A DNA stretch of 64,000 bases, from NCBI RefSeq assembly GCF_004116265.1, contig NZ_QOUX01000001.1:558001-622000 (forward strand), read 5' to 3'. The notes under the pieces were generated by a model. That model made no database searches. It saw only the letters and a list, made by a program, of their open reading frames with translations, and had not been told where the DNA came from. This document shows positions 1-8,156 of this stretch, piece by piece. Position numbers and translations under genes: made by a program. Every line of letters begins with the position of its first letter. The stretch's first letter is position 1. This DNA comes from Anaerobacillus alkaliphilus (GTDB taxonomy: Bacteria > Bacillota > Bacilli > Bacillales > Anaerobacillaceae).

Positions 1-2
1 GG

Positions 3-206
3 AAAAAATACTCTCATTTAGGGTTTGGTCTGTTAAGGGCATTCATGATTAGTGTTGTAGGTTTGTTACTACCTAATCTAATTATTTTTTATGATCAAGT
101 ATTTTACTTGGAAGTAGGCTTTCATTTAGTACACTATGGAATTTTGTTGGTAATATCAATTACTATCAGTTATTTTATTAGTAGGATTGTAATTGCAACA
201 GAGTAG
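3..206 (+). CDS. C-terminal part of a membrane protein (cut by window edge)
   Basis: An open frame runs in from the left edge and stops at TAG 204-206, giving 67 residues. It contains two strongly hydrophobic stretches, one around VVGLLLPNLIIF and one around ILLVISITISYFI, separated by a short polar/aromatic loop. This is the end of an integral membrane protein. The start lies outside the window and I do not recognise the family. The next gene begins 15 bp downstream, so the two may be cotranscribed. Confidence 0.6.
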   Translation, partial: KKYSHLGFGLLRAFMISVVGLLLPNLIIFYDQVFYLEVGFHLVHYGILLVISITISYFISRIVIATE

Positions 207-220
207 ATGGGGGAAAATTT

Positions 221-625
221 ATGTTATATAAACATTCGATAGAAGGAATTAGTTTAGAAATGTTAAAAGGCTTTTTTGTTGGTTGGCCAAACCCGCCACA
301 ACCTGATACTCATCTAAGGTTACTAGAAAATAGTAGTCATGTTGTACTAGCGGTGGATGAAGAGTCAAACTCAGTTGTAGGATTTATCACGGCGATTAGT
401 GATGGGGTGTTATCTGCTTACATTCCTTTTTTAGAAGTTCTACCAGATTATCAAAACAGAGGAATTGGTAAGGAATTGGTGAAGAGGATGATGGAACAGC
501 TCGAGGATATTTATATGATCGATCTGATGTGTGATCAGGAGTTACAACCTTATTATGAAAAGCTAGGGATGATTAAATCAACGGGAATGGTGTTCCGAAA
601 CTACAGCAAGCAATCGGGTAAATAA
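221..625 (+). CDS. GNAT family N-acetyltransferase
   Basis: 134 residues, the size of a single GNAT domain, which transfers acetyl from acetyl-CoA to an amine. The acetyl-CoA pyrophosphate-binding motif is seen as YQNRGIGKELVKRMMEQL around residue 84, and the C-terminal YYEKLGM segment (around residue 112) is the typical last helix and strand. The start has a GGGGG-type ribosome site 8-10 bp upstream. It is followed at once by a terminator. The acceptor substrate cannot be deduced. Confidence 0.85.
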   Translation: MLYKHSIEGISLEMLKGFFVGWPNPPQPDTHLRLLENSSHVVLAVDEESNSVVGFITAISDGVLSAYIPFLEVLPDYQNRGIGKELVKRMMEQLEDIYMIDLMCDQELQPYYEKLGMIKSTGMVFRNYSKQSGK

Positions 626-627
626 AA

Positions 628-667
628 AATAAGCATTACTTCACGATGTGGGGTAATGCTTATTTTA
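628..667 (+). terminator. Rho-independent terminator after the GNAT gene
   Basis: A perfect 12-bp stem, AATAAGCATTAC pairing with GTAATGCTTATT, lies directly behind the GNAT stop codon and runs into T-rich sequence. Confidence 0.8.
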
Positions 668-691
668 TAAAGGCAGGGTAAGGAGCTTTTA

Positions 692-1483
692 ATGATGAGA
701 TTATTAACGTTAAACTGTCACTCGTGGCGGGAGAAAAACCAATTACAAAAGATCAAAATATTGGCTCGAACAATTAAAGAAAATGCTTATGATGTGATTG
801 CGCTTCAGGAAGTGAGTCAGAGTATATTCTCGAAAAAAATTGATAAAGAAGTTAAGAGGGATCACTATGGGCAAGTTTTACTAAACGAATTAAGGGCAAT
901 CGGCGTTCATGATTATCGCTTAGTTTGGAGTTTTTCACATATTGGCTATATCTCTTATGAGGAGGGAGTTGCTATAATAACCAAGCATCCAATAGAAGAA
1001 ACGAGCTCATTTTATGTCAGTAGGACAACCAATCCTTTAAATTGGAAAGCCAGAAAAATAGTTGGTGTGAAAATTCAATATAACGGGAAAGCAATATCTT
1101 TTTATACTTGTCATCTTGGATGGTGGGATGATAAAGATGAGCCTTTTAAGGATCAGATCGACAGATTAATGGAACACGTTCCACACGATGAAGCATATTT
1201 CTTACTCGGAGACTTTAATAACGACGCTTCAAAAGGGAATGAGGGGTACGATTATTTGCTACAAAAAGGCTTAGTTGACACCTTCGAAATGGCTACTGAG
1301 AAAGATAAAGGAACAACCGTTAGTGGTAATATTGCTGGTTGGAGCAAGAATAAACAAGATTTACGAATTGATTATATTTTTACGAATCAAGAAATTCCTG
1401 TTAGTCGCTCGAACGTCATTTTCAATGGTGATAATAAACCAGTGATCTCAGATCACTTTGGTGTAGAATTAAAAGTGTTTTAA
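692..1483 (+). CDS. Endonuclease/exonuclease/phosphatase (EEP) family protein
   Basis: 263 residues of the DNase I-like metal-dependent phosphoesterase fold. Family motifs appear in order: LTLNCHSW near the N terminus, the metal-binding Glu in IALQEVS (around 39), LLGDFNNDA (around 171, Asp/Asn of the active site), DYIFTNQ (around 230) and the closing SDHFGVE with its catalytic His (around 254). There is no signal peptide, so the enzyme is cytoplasmic. Relatives include sugar-phosphate phosphatases such as MapP and nucleases. The general family is secure but the substrate is not. AAGGAG at 680-685 serves ATG 692, or equally ATG 695. Confidence 0.8.
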   Translation: MMRLLTLNCHSWREKNQLQKIKILARTIKENAYDVIALQEVSQSIFSKKIDKEVKRDHYGQVLLNELRAIGVHDYRLVWSFSHIGYISYEEGVAIITKHPIEETSSFYVSRTTNPLNWKARKIVGVKIQYNGKAISFYTCHLGWWDDKDEPFKDQIDRLMEHVPHDEAYFLLGDFNNDASKGNEGYDYLLQKGLVDTFEMATEKDKGTTVSGNIAGWSKNKQDLRIDYIFTNQEIPVSRSNVIFNGDNKPVISDHFGVELKVF

Positions 1484-1551
1484 AGATTTAAATTCCTGTA
1501 CCTTGTAAATACTATTAATTGACAAGAATAGTTGACAAAGAAGGTGCACAC

Positions 1552-2538
1552 ATGAAGCAAAATCATATTGATTTAACGGCTAGTGAAATGAGTTACTTAT
1601 GGAATACATACCAAGCACAATGCATGAACTATTGCATATTAACTTATTTTGATTCGATAGTAGAAGATGAGGAAATTAAGAAAATAAATCAGTTAAACCT
1701 CAACGCGAGTGTAAGGTATCTTGACCAACTTAAGCAGATCTTTACGGAAGAGCAGTTGCCTGTTCCTGTAGGATATTCTGAAGCAGATCTTACAAAGACT
1801 ACTGAAAGGCTATATACTGACCCGTTTATCTTATATTATCAATGGTTTATCGCGAAGGGCAATTTAAACTACGGGTCAATTGCAATTAATACGATAGCTA
1901 GGGAAGATGTATTTACGTTTTTCAGCGAATTTATCAAAGACGCTCTTGCAACACTAAACACTTCAAGAAAGCTACTGTTAGAGAAGGGGTTATGGGTTAG
2001 GGCACCTTATATTCCAGTACCAATTGAAAATGAGTATATAAAAAAAGAAAGCTTTTTGAATGGGTGGCTTGGGGATACCCGTCCACTTACCGGATCTGAA
2101 ATAGGAAGTATATTTTACAATATCGTGACCAATACAGTTGGTAAAACGATGATGGATAGCTTTATTCAGGTGACTGAATCAAATGACATAAAAGATTACT
2201 TTAAAAAAGGTAAGCAAATTTCTCAGGATCATATTGATACTCTAGCAACAATATTAAAAAAAGAAGAACTCCCTGTAGTATCTACATGGAACGCTGGCAT
2301 AACATCTTCTACAATAGCTCCATTTTCAGAAAAGTTAATGTTGAGCTTAGTGACGTTTTTAAATTCTCAAGGGATGAGTAATTACGGTATAGGCTTTGCC
2401 ACTTCAATGAGAAAAGATGTTGGAGTTAAATTCAAAGCGTTAACAGCAGAAGTTGCAAAATTCGCTGAAGATGGGGTAACAATGCTGATCGAAAAGGGTT
2501 GGATGGAGGAGCCGCCACAGGCACCGAAAAAAAGTTAA
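1552..2538 (+). CDS. DUF3231 family protein, two-domain
   Basis: 328 residues from ATG 1552, chosen because AAAGAAGGTG lies just upstream; an upstream TTG in frame (1519) has no ribosome site. The protein is a tandem of two related helical halves, about 1-165 and 170-325. Each half ends in a Gly-Trp/Pro-rich tail: KGLWVRAPYIP in the first half and KGWMEEPPQAP in the second. This matches the DUF3231 family common in Bacillus and related spore-formers, whose molecular role is unknown. There is no signal peptide or membrane segment. A decayed fragment resembling the same family's C terminus lies just downstream on the other strand. Confidence 0.8.
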   Translation: MKQNHIDLTASEMSYLWNTYQAQCMNYCILTYFDSIVEDEEIKKINQLNLNASVRYLDQLKQIFTEEQLPVPVGYSEADLTKTTERLYTDPFILYYQWFIAKGNLNYGSIAINTIAREDVFTFFSEFIKDALATLNTSRKLLLEKGLWVRAPYIPVPIENEYIKKESFLNGWLGDTRPLTGSEIGSIFYNIVTNTVGKTMMDSFIQVTESNDIKDYFKKGKQISQDHIDTLATILKKEELPVVSTWNAGITSSTIAPFSEKLMLSLVTFLNSQGMSNYGIGFATSMRKDVGVKFKALTAEVAKFAEDGVTMLIEKGWMEEPPQAPKKS

Positions 2539-2552
2539 TTCCCCAAAAATTA

Positions 2553-2580
2553 GGGTGCTAACATGGGTAGCACCCTTTTC
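2553..2580 (+). terminator. Terminator after the DUF3231 gene
   Basis: GGGTGCTA pairs with TAGCACCC across a short ACATGGG loop and is followed by TTTT. It sits 12 bp behind the stop codon. Confidence 0.8.
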
Positions 2581-2583
2581 TTA

Positions 2584-2748
2584 AAGTGGAAATTTAAAAC
2601 GTGCACTAATTCTGGCACTTCTTTATGAAGTGGAGGAGGAATTAACCAACCCTTTTCTTTTTGAAGTTTAAATAAGCGCAATCACCCTTCTCAATATAAA
2701 ATGTACCACACATAATTACTACATCTTCACGAGTATAACCACTCATCT
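2584..2748 (-). pseudogene. Frameshifted remnant resembling a DUF3231 C terminus
   Basis: Read on the minus strand, one frame gives a segment ending in FYIEKGDCAYLNF. The next frame continues with LFKLQKEKGWLIPPPLHKEV, followed by VPELVHV. The Gly-Trp-Leu-(x)-Pro-Pro signature matches the tail of the intact neighbour (KGWMEEPP). No frame carries a usable start, so this is a fragment with at least one indel and no N-terminal part. The family assignment rests on this short tail only. Confidence 0.4.
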
Positions 2749-2817
2749 ATTTACGGAATGAATTTCATACATAATACTAGTAAAGGCACTCACCAAGTTG
2801 GATCAGTTCTTTTCCTT

Positions 2818-3693
2818 CTATTTCTTAACTGGTATATAGATGTCCATTTGTTTGTTCTCTGAACTGTGACATCTTTCATCATATAATTCGAATTCCAGAG
2901 TTCCATGATGTTCATAGTCCGATTTTGGAAACCATTCAGAAAAGATTTTGTTCTAGGTGGACTGAATAGTAGAACTGAACGATCTTTCGTCTGACTTCGG
3001 AGTAGTGAAAACTGCATACTCTAACTCAGGAAAACTTACATAAACCATTCCCTCAGGTGCTGCCGTTCCCTCGTCTACTTCCTTTCCTATAACATAGACG
3101 AATTCACCTGTTTCAGCTTGGAAATTGGTACATATACCTAGCTCCTGGTTTTTATTGATGGGATTAGGAATATTGCAACCTAACTTTTTTTGCAAATACT
3201 GTTGCCAAAATTCAGGAATGTCATTGTTATTTTGCCCTTCTTGATTTCTTGTTTTAAGCTCATAGCCAATAATGTGAAATGCAGGTTTCGTAACTAATTT
3301 CGGTTCCATAGTACCTCCTAGAAAATGGGTTTTAGTTAGGGGAGCTTTTCCGATTAATGGCCCAGAAAATCTTTTGGCATCTCGGTATTGCCTTGGTGAT
3401 ATACCGTAGAATTTTTTGAATGCCCGATTAAACGATTCTTGATATTGAAAACCAACATCTAAGGCAATATCTATTACCTTTTCATCAGTATAGTATAAAC
3501 GCTCAGCAGCAACTGTAAGTCGCCTTTTTCTGACGTAATCCATCACAGACAGCCCTACCATTGTCTGAAAAACCCGGTGATAATGGAAAGGAGAAAAGCA
3601 GGCAATCTCTGCTAATTCTATTAATGTAACTTGTCCATGTATATTCTCTTCAATATAATCAATGGTTCGTTGTATTCGGACTTCATAATCCAC
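2818..3693 (-). pseudogene. AraC-type regulator with GyrI-like domain, interrupted by in-frame TAG
   Basis: Residues 1-105 form an AraC/XylS DNA-binding domain with two helix-turn-helix motifs (LIELAEIACFSPFHYHRVF, then VIDIALDVGFQYQESFNRAF). From about residue 130 there is a GyrI-like/effector-binding domain. The frame meets TAG at 2953-2955. The same frame then continues without a break for 44 more codons (NKIFSEWFPKSDYEHHG and on to LYDERC) to TAA at 2818. The expected residue at the stop is Trp (TGG), conserved before the WFPxSxYE motif, so a single G-to-A change explains it. The product would lose the last part of the ligand-binding domain. It is probably inactive as a sensor, although DNA binding could survive. 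Confidence 0.75.
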
Positions 3694-3957
3694 GCGATTT
3701 CACCTGCCCTACATTCACTATAACAGCCGTCTTTCATCTGTTCTTAACATTTTTTGCTAAAATTTGCTCCGAGAAATGATAATTCTGAGGTACTTGCATG
3801 TATGTGAAATATTATATCGACTTGATCATTTATCAATCTTAAAGGAACCATACATTTACTGTAATAAACTAGTTTTTAAACTACTATATAGAAAAATATA
3901 CCAATCTATAGCTAGTTGTATTATAATACTAAAAATATCAGAAAGGAGAGGTTACGG

Positions 3958-4410
3958 TTGGAGAATTGTTTTATTTGTAATAAGCATGCTGGCTCAATTG
4001 AAACATCAGGGGTCACAATTTATGAAGATGAGTACGTATTTGTTGGTCACATTGATAAAAAAGGGGAACCAAATTATCTAGGTCATATCATGATTGATTT
4101 GAAACGTCATGTTCCAACACTTGGCGATATGAATATGGAAGAAGCAAAAGTGTTTGGAATGATGTTAGCGAGAGTTAGTAAAGCACTTCAAGAAACCGAG
4201 AAGGCGGAACATATCTACTCTTACGTTCTAGGAGATGCTGTACCGCATCTTCATCTTCACATCGTACCTCGTTATCCTAGTACACCAAAAGAATATTGGG
4301 GGCCAATGGCTGTCTATGACTGGGCGGATGCACCTATGGGAACTAATCATGAAGTTGTTGAGTTATGTCAGCGAATCAAACAGTATTTAGAGAATGATAG
4401 TTTATGTTAA
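3958..4410 (+). CDS. HIT family hydrolase
   Basis: 150 residues from TTG 3958, chosen because GAAAGGAGAG lies 8 bp upstream; an in-frame ATG at 3916 has no ribosome site. The histidine-triad nucleotide hydrolase signature HLHLHIVPRY holds His97, His99 and His101, and a CxxC pair (residues 4 and 7) suggests zinc binding as in many HIT proteins. HIT enzymes hydrolyse phosphoramidates, adenylyl-amino compounds and dinucleoside polyphosphates. The stop overlaps the next ATG by 7 bp, so it is the first gene of an operon with a PP2C-like phosphatase and an S66 peptidase. Confidence 0.9.
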   Translation: MENCFICNKHAGSIETSGVTIYEDEYVFVGHIDKKGEPNYLGHIMIDLKRHVPTLGDMNMEEAKVFGMMLARVSKALQETEKAEHIYSYVLGDAVPHLHLHIVPRYPSTPKEYWGPMAVYDWADAPMGTNHEVVELCQRIKQYLENDSLC

Positions 4411-5204
4411 AAGACTTTAGTTGGGTTGGGAGTGATGAAGATTTTATTGATCAGCCCAACTGCATTGAGATCGGAAGAGTGATTGTTGGTCGACATGGTG
4501 GAAGCTCTAGGGCTGGACAAACGAAGAATGAGGATGGATGTCTAGTATGGGTAGATAAAGATTGGGAGTTTGCGATGATCCTAGATGCCCATACCACAGC
4601 CGAAAGTGCTGAAGCAGTTGTAAAACAAATAGAGGCTAATGAACAACTAATAAAAAGCATTTTATCGCTACCATTCGCTTCATCGAGTTTTAAGAAACTC
4701 GAAAGTACAATGGTAGGTATTTTTCAAAATGAGCATTTCCTTTCTAAATGTGAAAATATAAAAGGAGAAACTTCCTGCTTAATCGTAGTAAGAAAAGAAA
4801 AGTTTCTTTGGTGGTTTTCAATTGGTGACTGCATCCTTTTCTTGTTTCATCACGAATTAGCAACCTTAGGACAGTATCAGCTGAATCAAAGGCAATTCTA
4901 TGAATGGGTGGGGAAGGAAAATACGTTCCGAAAGCTAGTTCCCTGCTACAGTAGTGGAACAAGAGAATTAAGAAAAGGAAGTAATCACTTCTTGTTAGCG
5001 ACTGACGGATTAGTTGAGTGTCCGAACAGTCAATTTGTTAATCCAGTAGAAATTGCTAATACGATTAAAAAAACTTGTCATTACGAAGGAATTCAGTCGT
5101 TATTGCTTGAAGTGGAGAACAAAAATGGTAAAGATAGTACAACAATTATTTCTTGGAAGGTGACTATTTTAGAAGAAGGTAGCATGCCTAGTAAAGGAGA
5201 ATGA
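4404..5204 (+). CDS. PP2C-like protein phosphatase, divergent
   Basis: 266 residues, cytoplasmic. Landmarks of PPM/PP2C phosphatases are present in order: QTKNEDG (40-45), DAH at 61-63 in place of the usual DGHGG, SIGDCILFLF (139-148) and LATDGLVE (198-205, the second metal Asp at 201). The two metal-binding aspartates are therefore kept, but the first motif is degenerate and the domain is shorter than classic PrpC/Stp enzymes. It could be a specialised Ser/Thr phosphatase or a non-protein phosphatase. Its start is inside the HIT gene and its stop overlaps the region of the next gene's ribosome site, so translation is coupled. Confidence 0.65.
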   Translation: MLKDFSWVGSDEDFIDQPNCIEIGRVIVGRHGGSSRAGQTKNEDGCLVWVDKDWEFAMILDAHTTAESAEAVVKQIEANEQLIKSILSLPFASSSFKKLESTMVGIFQNEHFLSKCENIKGETSCLIVVRKEKFLWWFSIGDCILFLFHHELATLGQYQLNQRQFYEWVGKENTFRKLVPCYSSGTRELRKGSNHFLLATDGLVECPNSQFVNPVEIANTIKKTCHYEGIQSLLLEVENKNGKDSTTIISWKVTILEEGSMPSKGE

Positions 5205-5206
5205 TT

Positions 5207-6223
5207 ATGATCAGATATCCAGCTTTAAATCAAGCGATAACAATAGGGGTGACTGCACCTTCCTCGGGGGTACCGACTGAACTGCATCAGGTGTTAAAAG
5301 AAGCATGTACTCGTATGGTGGAGCAGGGTTATCGCATCGAATGTGGCGAAACCGTTTGGACGCAGGAAAAGGCAAAGTCAGCGCCTGCTAAGAAACGGGC
5401 AGATGAATTTAATAACATGATGAAAAAAGATGAAATTCAAATGATCATTCCACCATGGGGTGGCGAACTTCTAATTGAGATATTAGAACATATCGACTTT
5501 GAAAATATGAAAGAAAAATGGATCCTGGGGTACTCTGATGTAAGTTTGTTGTTATTAGCGATTACATTAAAAACTGGAATAGCGACAGCACATGGAACAA
5601 ATTTAGTAGATTTACGTGGTAATTATAGCGACGAAACGACTGCAATGTGGAAGTCAGTGTTGCAGACGCCTACTGGATCTTCAATTGTTCAGTATTCCTC
5701 TGAGAAGTATCAGAAGGAGTGGCAGCATGATCATCCATCCCCATGTGTGTTTCATTTAACAGAAGAGACGAACTGGAAATCAGTTTCCGATAAAAAAGTG
5801 CTGATGAGTGGACGTTTACTTGGTGGGTGCGTTGATGTTATTAGACATTTGATTGGTACGCCATATGGGGACGTTCGTTTCTTTAGTAAAAATTATATTA
5901 AAGAAGAGCCTATCCTATGGTATTTTGAGAATTGTGAACTATCAACGACGGATTTACGAAGAACTCTCGTCCAAATGAAATTGGCGGGGTGGTTTGAAAA
6001 TTGTTCAGGAATTATGTTCGGAAGAAGTGATGTTAATACTTCAGTTGGTGGCTATGAAATCGAGGACGTTTACCAAGAGCTGTTCGAAGAGCTTCAAATT
6101 CCAATTATTTATGATATTGATTGTGGTCATGTCCCACCACAACTAACACTTATTAATGGTGCTTTTGCAAAAGTGGAAGTAGAAAACGGGAAAGGGACGG
6201 TACTTCAATATTTTACAGAGTAA
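5207..6223 (+). CDS. S66 family peptidase (LD-carboxypeptidase / MccF-like)
   Basis: 338 residues from ATG 5207. AAAGGAG is correctly spaced for this start and almost touches the in-frame ATG at 5201. S66 serine peptidases cleave amide bonds of L,D-peptides or, in the MccF branch, of peptidyl- and aminoacyl-adenylate antibiotics. Seen are the IIPPWGGELLIEIL segment (around 80), the nucleophile Ser110 in the GYSDVS elbow, the Glu region WYFENCELS (around 240) and the catalytic His308 in DCGHVPPQ. No signal peptide is present, which favours a cytoplasmic role such as cell-wall recycling or detoxification. It is the last gene of the HIT / PP2C-like operon. Confidence 0.85.
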   Translation: MIRYPALNQAITIGVTAPSSGVPTELHQVLKEACTRMVEQGYRIECGETVWTQEKAKSAPAKKRADEFNNMMKKDEIQMIIPPWGGELLIEILEHIDFENMKEKWILGYSDVSLLLLAITLKTGIATAHGTNLVDLRGNYSDETTAMWKSVLQTPTGSSIVQYSSEKYQKEWQHDHPSPCVFHLTEETNWKSVSDKKVLMSGRLLGGCVDVIRHLIGTPYGDVRFFSKNYIKEEPILWYFENCELSTTDLRRTLVQMKLAGWFENCSGIMFGRSDVNTSVGGYEIEDVYQELFEELQIPIIYDIDCGHVPPQLTLINGAFAKVEVENGKGTVLQYFTE

Positions 6224-6264
6224 AATAGTTTTGAATATCCTATGGCACCTTATATTGTAACAAA

Positions 6265-6299
6265 GAACACCCTCAGCTAGGTGGCTGAAGGTGTTTTGT
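6265..6299. terminator. Bidirectional-looking terminator
   Basis: AACACC(C)TCAGC pairs with GCTGA(A)GGTGTT and is flanked by T runs on the plus strand. It separates the S66 gene from the convergent sspH gene and may serve both. Confidence 0.7.
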
Positions 6300-6300
6300 T

Positions 6301-6480
6301 TTACGCTTCGCTTAATTCTGAAATTGAAACGCTTTGTTTATTATTTGGCTCATTTAAAGGATGAATCGTAGCTAGTCCGCTACTACGATCAACATGTTCA
6401 ATGTAAACCTCTTGACCGTTATATTCGACAGATTTCATGTTTGGTGAAGAAGAAATTTCTTGCGCGCGTTGGGCGTCCAT
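6301..6480 (-). CDS. sspH: Small acid-soluble spore protein, H-type
   Basis: 59 residues starting MDAQRAQEISSSPNMKSVEY, then EVYIEHVDRSSGLATIHPL and ending VSISELSEA. This is the size and pattern of H-type SASPs (MxxxRAKEI at the start, a central V-x-I-x-HVD, hydrophobic-alternating C terminus). SspH-type proteins are minor spore-core proteins made in the forespore. AAAGGAGGTG lies 7 bp before the ATG on the minus strand. The gene is convergent with the S66 gene and shares its terminator region. It supports a spore-forming host. Confidence 0.85.
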   Translation of the reverse strand: MDAQRAQEISSSPNMKSVEYNGQEVYIEHVDRSSGLATIHPLNEPNNKQSVSISELSEA

Positions 6481-6619
6481 TTTCGCACCTCCTTTTTATA
6501 ATTCCTACGTTTTACTATTTGTAGGGAGAGGAGTAGTTATGCATTTTTTTGGAAAAATAACCGTTGTAGAATAAGTGGAGAATTGCATAAGCACACCACA
6601 TTAGATGGGAGAAATCCTT

Positions 6620-7171
6620 ATGGAAATTAGAACCGTATGTAATTGGGACGAGGAGCTTTGGCAGGATGTGAGTCCCCTTTATTTTGAAGCATTTGGTGAT
6701 AAGAGTGCTAAGCCCGTTAAGATCATTAAAAATATGTTTGCCCAAGGCATTGCAGAACTTCATGTGGGGTACAACAAGTCGGTGGCAGTGGTTATGGCGC
6801 TTACAGGAAAGCTTGTTTCTGATGGCGTTATGATTATTGACTATCTGGCGGTATCTGAGAAAGAGCAAGGTCAAGGACTTGGCAAACACTTTGTTGAGTA
6901 CCTTGGACAGAAAGCAATTGCTGATGGGTACCAGAAAATTATTATTGAGACCGAGTCAGAGGAGACACTAGAAAATAAAAGGCGTATTCAATTTTGGCAA
7001 TCTTGCGGTTTTATTCTTACAAAATATGTTCATCGATATATCTGGGTTCCGGAAACCTATCATGCCATGTATTTGCCTCTCGGAACTAATACGAATAAGG
7101 TAAGTGGAGAAGATTTGTTTGTATCTATTAATACCTTTCACCGGCTGTCGTTTCGTGGAGGTGGGAAGTAG
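6620..7171 (+). CDS. GNAT family N-acetyltransferase
   Basis: 183 residues from ATG 6620, which is 8 bp behind GGGAG; an in-frame ATG at 6605 overlaps that ribosome site. The acetyl-CoA motif EKEQGQGLGKHFVEYL lies near residue 85, followed by a beta-bulge strand KIIIETESEE and RRIQFWQSCGF, typical of GNATs. An extra C-terminal tail of about 45 residues (from YHAMYLPLG) is longer than the minimal fold. The substrate is unknown. Confidence 0.85.
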   Translation: MEIRTVCNWDEELWQDVSPLYFEAFGDKSAKPVKIIKNMFAQGIAELHVGYNKSVAVVMALTGKLVSDGVMIIDYLAVSEKEQGQGLGKHFVEYLGQKAIADGYQKIIIETESEETLENKRRIQFWQSCGFILTKYVHRYIWVPETYHAMYLPLGTNTNKVSGEDLFVSINTFHRLSFRGGGK

Positions 7172-7265
7172 GAAGTGCCAATCTTTTCGAACAGCTAGTT
7201 CTAAAGTGAAATTATGATGTGGGATCGAATGAAAAGCACGATATAAATAGATGGAGGAATGAAGA

Positions 7266-7691
7266 GTGGGTATACTGAAACAAAGGATTTTACAAGCATT
7301 GAGCTTAACTTATGACTTTTATAATCACATGGATGAAGGCTGTTTAGCACTAAGAATATCAGATGTACCCTCAAATACAATAGGAGAACAAGCATATTGT
7401 ATTATTGGAGCAAGAGAAAGCTATTTAAATGCTTTGAAAATTGGTAAATGGGCTGGTTTTACTTGTAGTCTAAATAATAGTGATATTAAAAATTTAATCA
7501 TTAACAAATTGGAAGAAACCTACACAAACTTAGAGAGATTTTTTCAAGATAATAGTGTAGAAGAAATAAATAGTGAGTTGTTACTAGATCTTTTAGAACA
7601 TGAGGTTCAGCATCACGGTCAGTTAATTCGCTATGCTTATGCTAATAAAATAGATTTCCCCAAAAGTTGGAATGTCCGTTATACCGTATAA
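7266..7691 (+). CDS. DinB-like four-helix protein
   Basis: 141 residues, GTG start with GGAGG 9 bp upstream. The predicted all-helical chain carries LLEHEVQHHGQLIRYAY near the C terminus. This resembles the H-x3-H metal-site helix of DinB/YfiT-like proteins, a family of putative metal-dependent enzymes with functions such as bacillithiol transfer. The N-terminal first-helix His is also plausible (YDFYNHMDEG). The match is by pattern only and the function is unassigned. Confidence 0.6.
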   Translation: MGILKQRILQALSLTYDFYNHMDEGCLALRISDVPSNTIGEQAYCIIGARESYLNALKIGKWAGFTCSLNNSDIKNLIINKLEETYTNLERFFQDNSVEEINSELLLDLLEHEVQHHGQLIRYAYANKIDFPKSWNVRYTV

Positions 7692-7780
7692 ATTAGTTAC
7701 TAGGATTTTCGAAACTTACAAGATGTCAAAAAAGGATCGAAATACGATAACGGGTTCGGTTGCCTATCTCAAACAAAGGA

Positions 7781-8100
7781 AATGTAGTAATTTGCCTATC
7801 AAATTGTTAGTTAATTTGGTAGGCAATTTTTATTGATATAAAAGGATTTATCCTAAATTATTAGTGTTATTTTAATTTGGTGTAGATGAATTTGCGTATG
7901 TATATTCAGCAGTATACATACGCAAAAAGGGTACAAATCAATGTACAGTTTAACTAAAATATATCTTTCCAATTCTCGATTTGAACAACAAACTTATAAA
8001 AAGCTCACAAGGAAACTGGTATTTTATGTTAAAATAATTTAGGGATTAAAATCAAGTTTGTGAAGAAGTGTACTTACGCTAACGAGCAGAATACTTGAAG
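7781..8100. repeat. Long intergenic repeat, copy 1 (second copy at 55658-55952)
   Basis: The 466 bp between the DinB-like gene and the next coding start hold no gene. Most of it is an imperfect direct copy of 55658-55952. In order it has a terminator-like hairpin (TTGCCTATCAAATT with AATTTGGTAGGCAA, then TTTTTATT), an AT-rich spacer, a near-perfect inverted repeat TTTGCGTATGTATA / TATACATACGCAAA, the blocks GGGTACAAATC, ATATATCTTTCCA, CTCACAAGGAAA, GGTATTTTATGTTAAA and AAGTTTGTGAAGA, and finally a short hairpin repeat beginning CTAACGAGC. Confidence 0.8.
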
Positions 8101-8156
8101 AAGGTTATCTGTTTTTATAAAGATATGCCAAAGTGACAAATAGGAGGTTAGATGAA

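Noticed and set aside
2790-3017. Minus-strand frame overlapping the end of the AraC-type gene, suggesting a frameshift
   Set aside because: The family's C-terminal residues (EWFPKSDYEHHG, LYDERC) lie in the same frame as the upstream part after the TAG. The other frame is a shadow, so the lesion is a nonsense codon, not an indel.
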